From assembly GCA_021818665.1 (NCBI GenBank), contig JAKATQ010000020.1, forward strand, positions 1 to 16,786: 16,786 nucleotides of DNA, read 5' to 3'. The notes beneath the pieces are model-generated. The model did not search any database, was not told the DNA's origin, and worked only from the letters and a program-made list of their open reading frames with translations. How positions within the stretch are numbered: position 1 is the stretch's first letter; every line of letters starts with the position of its first letter. The position numbers were made by a program, and so were the translations under genes. This DNA is from Nanobdellota archaeon. GTDB taxonomy: Archaea; Nanobdellota; Nanobdellia; Parvarchaeales; Parvarchaeaceae. Shown here piece after piece: positions 13,984-16,786 of the stretch.

Positions 13984-14121
13984 ATGGAAATGCTGTTGGA
14001 GCCACTTTTAAATAATAGTGGGCGCATATCCTTAAAATCGAACAAAACAGCGCAGATAAAAACGAAGACTGCACGCCACGGCGTTGTAAATAATAAATCT
14101 GATAACCCGATATGGGAGTGA
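13984..14121 (+). CDS. short ORF overlapping the fen1 start
   Basis: This 45-codon ORF begins MEMLLEPLLNNSGRISLKSN and ends in IWE. It has a TATA-like box at leaderless distance, and its stop overlaps fen1's first codons (14112-14121). The start faintly resembles the first helix of an HTH domain (LLNNSGRISLK), but the remainder does not. It may be a leader peptide, a gene remnant or chance. I do not recognise it. Confidence 0.25.
   Translation: MEMLLEPLLNNSGRISLKSNKTAQIKTKTARHGVVNNKSDNPIWE
14085..14098 (+). promoter_or_regulatory. AT-rich promoter box of fen1
   Basis: TGTAAATAATAAAT lies 14-27 nt before ATG 14112 and offers a TATA-like element at the usual leaderless distance. Confidence 0.5.
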
Positions 14122-15098
14122 AATTGAAGTCTATAATGCCGACTAGACCGATAGAATTGAAAGACCTCGCTGGCAAATCTATAAGCATCGATGCTTTCAA
14201 CTGGATATACCAGTTCCTAACCACCATAAGGCTCGCGGACGGCTCGCTGCTAACCGACAGGAAAGGCAACGTTACGACCCACCTCAACGGCCTGTTCTAC
14301 CGCTCGATAAACCTTCTCGAAAACAACATAACGCCGTTTTTCGTGTTTGACGGGCCAGCCCCGAAGTTCAAGAAGGAGACGCTAAAAGAGAGGCAGGAAG
14401 CAAAGCAGGAAGCCGTGAGGCTTGCTGCAACTGCGAAAACTCCGGAAGAAAAGAACATGTACCTAAGACGCTCAGCTGCCATAAACGATTATATAATAGA
14501 CTCGTCGAAGGACCTGCTCGACCTCATGGGGATCCCGTACTTGCAGGCACCCGCAGAAGGGGAAGCGCAGGCAGCGAAAATAAACCGCGACGGTCTCGTC
14601 TACGCGGTGGCGTCGCAGGACTACGACACGCTGCTCTTCGGAGCGAACCGATTGGTGAGGAACCTAAACATAAGCAACAGGAAAAAAGTCGCCGGAAAGG
14701 GAATATCCGCGAACGTAAGCCCAGAACTGATAGAGACGAAAGACGTAGGCCTGAGCAGGGAGCAGATGATCCTGATAAGCCTTTTTGTTGGAACAGACTA
14801 CAACGAGGGCGTGAAAGGCATAGGCCCGAAGAAGGCGCTAGACATAGCGAAATCAAAAAGCGCTGAAGAGATACTAGGAGCGTACGATTTCGGGTCGTCC
14901 TATGACATAAAGGAAGTCTACCAATACTTTTTGGAGCCAAAGGTGGTCGAATCCAGGGAAAAACCGGAATTAAAGAGCATAGACAAAGAGAGGCTTATGG
15001 CGTTTCTGTGCACGGAACACTCGTTCGACGAACAGAGGATGAAAGCGGCCCTGGAACGGATAAATCGCCAAGACAACGTTTTGTCAAGATATGGATAA
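14112..15098 (+). CDS. fen1: flap endonuclease 1
   Basis: FEN1 is a structure-specific nuclease that removes 5' flaps during Okazaki-fragment maturation and base-excision repair. Length is 328 aa, normal for archaea. The two-metal acidic residues are visible as D27 (SIDAFNWIY), D80 (FVFDGPAPKFK), E149 and E151 (APAEGEAQAA), D170 and D172 (VASQDYDTLL) and D229 (LFVGTDYNEG). The helix-two-turn-helix GIGPKKA follows at 236-242. The usual C-terminal PCNA box (QxTLDxFF-like) is not present. The protein ends RQDNVLSRYG, at most a degenerate version. It overlaps the DUF357 gene by 8 nt, so the two form an operon. A decayed copy of its 5' end lies 330 bp upstream. Confidence 0.96.
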   Translation: MGVKLKSIMPTRPIELKDLAGKSISIDAFNWIYQFLTTIRLADGSLLTDRKGNVTTHLNGLFYRSINLLENNITPFFVFDGPAPKFKKETLKERQEAKQEAVRLAATAKTPEEKNMYLRRSAAINDYIIDSSKDLLDLMGIPYLQAPAEGEAQAAKINRDGLVYAVASQDYDTLLFGANRLVRNLNISNRKKVAGKGISANVSPELIETKDVGLSREQMILISLFVGTDYNEGVKGIGPKKALDIAKSKSAEEILGAYDFGSSYDIKEVYQYFLEPKVVESREKPELKSIDKERLMAFLCTEHSFDEQRMKAALERINRQDNVLSRYG

Positions 15099-15366
15099 AG
15101 ACGAACTGGAGGAAAGGCTGGAGAAAGAGATAAATATGATGGAGATAGTCTTAGGCTCCTTAAAGATAGCAGATAACGGCAAACTTGCAAAAGAATTCTT
15201 TGCAATGGCCGACAACTATTTCAAGGACTCGAAGTACTTCATGGGCAAAAAAGACCCCATTAGGGCGTTCGAGGCAGTCGTCATAAGCTGGGCTTACGTA
15301 GACGCCGGGATAAAGGCGGGGTTTTTCAGCGTCCAGGACGGGCTTTCGCACTATTTCACCACCTAA
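15091..15366 (+). CDS. DUF357-family protein
   Basis: This 91-aa all-helical soluble protein fits DUF357, an archaeal family of unknown function. The matching core is LAKEFFAMADNYFKDSKYFMGKKDPIRAFEAVV, then WAYVDAGIKAGFF, the family's A-x-x-Y-x-x-D-x-x-Y/F-F ... A-L/F-E-A-V ... W-x-D-A-G pattern. It starts inside the last codons of fen1 (8-nt overlap), indicating translational coupling. That association with a replication/repair nuclease is the only functional hint available here. Confidence 0.82.
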   Translation: MDKDELEERLEKEINMMEIVLGSLKIADNGKLAKEFFAMADNYFKDSKYFMGKKDPIRAFEAVVISWAYVDAGIKAGFFSVQDGLSHYFTT

Positions 15367-15417
15367 AGTCTTTCAATAACCACTGGCAGCATAAAGTTAA
15401 ATTTTTAGTCGGAAAGA

Positions 15418-15425
15418 TTTATATA
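15418..15425 (+). promoter_or_regulatory. TATA-like box for the surface protein at 15449
   Basis: TTTATATA lies 24-31 nt before ATG 15449. The same TTTATATA octamer stands at 1991-1998. Confidence 0.65.
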
Positions 15426-15448
15426 TTAAATGGTAGTAATAAATAATA

Positions 15449-16648
15449 ATGGAGCAGAGAGAGCGCGTACCGGCTGCTGTTATCCTCATAGTATTCATTA
15501 TCGGCGCCACAGTGATATATCTAGTTACTCTGCCGGCCCCGATAGCTTACAGCCTGGTTTTCGGTAATTTCAGCCAGCAGACTTCGACGGTAAACAATAC
15601 ATCAGTGCCTAAAGGTGCATTTTATGCGCCAATAACAACATATGTCGGCGGCAATCCATCTGCACAGTCTACCAGCTACTCCTTTGGTACTTTCGGCGCA
15701 TCGTACAACGAATACAATTCTACCTTGAGCAGCACCAGTCCATTCACGCTGTCCGCGTCACTGTTCGGCTCTTCATCGTATAATGTCGGTTTCAACGGAA
15801 GCAGCGCGGATTCCTACTTCGTGACCATAAACATAAGCTCAGTGTCAGGTAGCCCTAAGATAACCGTACTGCTCAATGGCAATAACTTCTATACCACGCT
15901 CCCGTCCGGCAACGAGCAGATAGTGCTCCGCGTACCGGGTGCGAGGAACGGCAACAACGTGCTCTCCATCCAGGTAAGCCTGAACGGCTTCGCCTTTTCG
16001 CAGTCGGCGAGCTTTAACGGCGTTTCGATAACGCAGATGTTCCAGAACAATGCCTCGCACTATGTGAGCGCGACGATACCGACGTTCAGCGGTATCGGGA
16101 ACTTTTATCTCCAATATACTCCCATAGGCACAGGCAATATGACGATTTCGGTCAACGGAGAAGTCATGCAGAGAATATCACAGGCTAGCGACAATCCCGT
16201 CAACATCACTATACCTCCAAGTATAGTCAACCAGGCAATAAGCCCTGGCACTTCGCCGATTCTCCCTGTAACCTTTGACCTTGGCTTTACAGTCGGCCCG
16301 AAGAGCACGTACGAATTGGCTAACGTCGGACTAGTATATCAAGTCCCACAGATAGCATCTAATAATATAACTCTGCCGTTTTCGGTGCCAACTACCACGG
16401 GAAACTATATATTCACACTTTATATAAGTAGCATAATAAAACAAGGACAGGTGTCTTTCAGTGTTTACCCATCAGGTGCAACCTTTAGTATCCCAGCCGC
16501 AAACCTCGCAACGGGAGAAAATATACTTATACTACCCTACTCTGATTTCCAAGGTCAGCAAGCCGGTGGCGACTATAGCGGCACGATAACGATTAAATCT
16601 GATGGTCTCGTTATACCGCAGTATATCGAACTGAAATCGACTTCCTGA
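15449..16648 (+). CDS. large single-TM, beta-rich surface protein
   Basis: This 399-aa protein has one N-terminal helix (residues ~9-31, AAVILIVFIIGATVIYLVTL) behind a charged start (MEQRERV), so it should be anchored with its bulk outside the cell. The exterior is Ser/Thr/Asn/Gly-rich with strand-like alternation and several N-x-S/T sequons, and it has no cysteines. Two sections look alike in layout: FVTINISSVSGSPKITVLLN...GNEQIVLRVPG, and later IFTLYISSIIKQGQVSFSVYP...TGENILILPY. This suggests repeated jelly-roll/lectin-like domains. No named family is recognised. It has its own leaderless promoter and no cotranscribed neighbour inside the window. Confidence 0.78.
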   Translation: MEQRERVPAAVILIVFIIGATVIYLVTLPAPIAYSLVFGNFSQQTSTVNNTSVPKGAFYAPITTYVGGNPSAQSTSYSFGTFGASYNEYNSTLSSTSPFTLSASLFGSSSYNVGFNGSSADSYFVTINISSVSGSPKITVLLNGNNFYTTLPSGNEQIVLRVPGARNGNNVLSIQVSLNGFAFSQSASFNGVSITQMFQNNASHYVSATIPTFSGIGNFYLQYTPIGTGNMTISVNGEVMQRISQASDNPVNITIPPSIVNQAISPGTSPILPVTFDLGFTVGPKSTYELANVGLVYQVPQIASNNITLPFSVPTTTGNYIFTLYISSIIKQGQVSFSVYPSGATFSIPAANLATGENILILPYSDFQGQQAGGDYSGTITIKSDGLVIPQYIELKSTS

Positions 16649-16674
16649 AACTCGATGATTTCACGGTTAAAATC

Positions 16675-16684
16675 GTTAAATATT
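16675..16684 (+). promoter_or_regulatory. TATA-like box for the truncated last gene
   Basis: GTTAAATATT lies 20-29 nt before ATG 16704. Confidence 0.5.
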
Positions 16685-16703
16685 GTCGTTGACAGTATCT
16701 AGT

Positions 16704-16786
16704 ATGTCGGACAATGACAATCAAGACTGGATAGTGGGTTCGTCATCTATAAAGGACAAAAAGACCCGCTGGCACAGAGATCGGAA
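16704..16786 (+). CDS. start of a gene cut by the window edge
   Basis: ATG 16704 opens 27 codons with no stop to the end of the window. The visible N-terminus is hydrophilic (MSDNDNQDWIVGSSSIKDKK, then basic residues), with no signal peptide or membrane helix. A TATA-like box at leaderless distance supports it. The visible part is too short to identify a product. Confidence 0.6.
   Translation, partial: MSDNDNQDWIVGSSSIKDKKTRWHRDR

Noticed and set aside
1..16786. CRISPR array, tRNA or rRNA
   Set aside because: No regularly spaced repeats, cloverleaf-like elements or rRNA signatures were seen on either strand by eye. A covariance-model scan would settle small RNAs.

Overview
The window reads as chromosomal DNA of an archaeon, most likely a small-genome DPANN lineage of the Micrarchaeota/ARMAN type. 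The evidence is archaeal family-B DNA polymerase, archaeal-size type II methionine aminopeptidase, FEN1, a DUF357 protein, ThpR, strong ATA preference for Ile, and a DUF2341 fragment with the wording LFNGxTVGEAPQLS..YGQYDNG that I associate with ARMAN surface proteins. Almost every gene has an AT-rich TATA-like box about 20-30 nt before its start codon and no Shine-Dalgarno, which indicates mostly leaderless transcripts. I used that spacing to choose starts. The lineage call is inference. No rRNA, tRNA, CRISPR array or transposase was seen.

Layout. 1-1091: a ThiF/MoeB-type E1 enzyme whose promoter and apparent N-terminal motif lie upstream of an in-frame stop. 1009-1338 (-): a small two-TM protein, divergent from 1390-3283 (+), which holds three consecutive related polytopic membrane proteins of unknown function. 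3286-4685 (-): a two-gene operon of an HTH regulator fused to an S-layer-like domain with an EF-hand loop, then thpR. 4835-6589 (+): glmS. 6590-8817: an AT-richer accessory stretch with a frame-disrupted membrane protein, a DUF4258/DUF2283 toxin-antitoxin-like pair (the first gene broken at an A9 tract), a 5'-truncated DUF2341 surface-protein fragment, a secreted or anchored protein and a 40-aa membrane peptide.

8818-15366 (+): a replication and housekeeping block of polB, map, an AAA+ ATPase of the AAA_14/DUF4143 kind, fen1 and DUF357. Between the ATPase gene and fen1 lies a decayed second copy of the first ~42 codons of fen1. Most of its differences from the intact gene are synonymous, which points to import of an [ATPase - fen1 5' end] segment from a relative. 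15449-16648 (+): a large single-TM beta-rich surface protein. The window ends in the first 27 codons of another gene.

Functionally, PolB and FEN1 are core replication enzymes and Map processes nascent proteins. GlmS feeds hexosamine for glycans, fitting the sequon-rich exported proteins. The most unusual parts are the accessory stretch with several broken frames, the fen1 stub beside the ATPase, the membrane-protein triplet and the S-layer-domain regulator.
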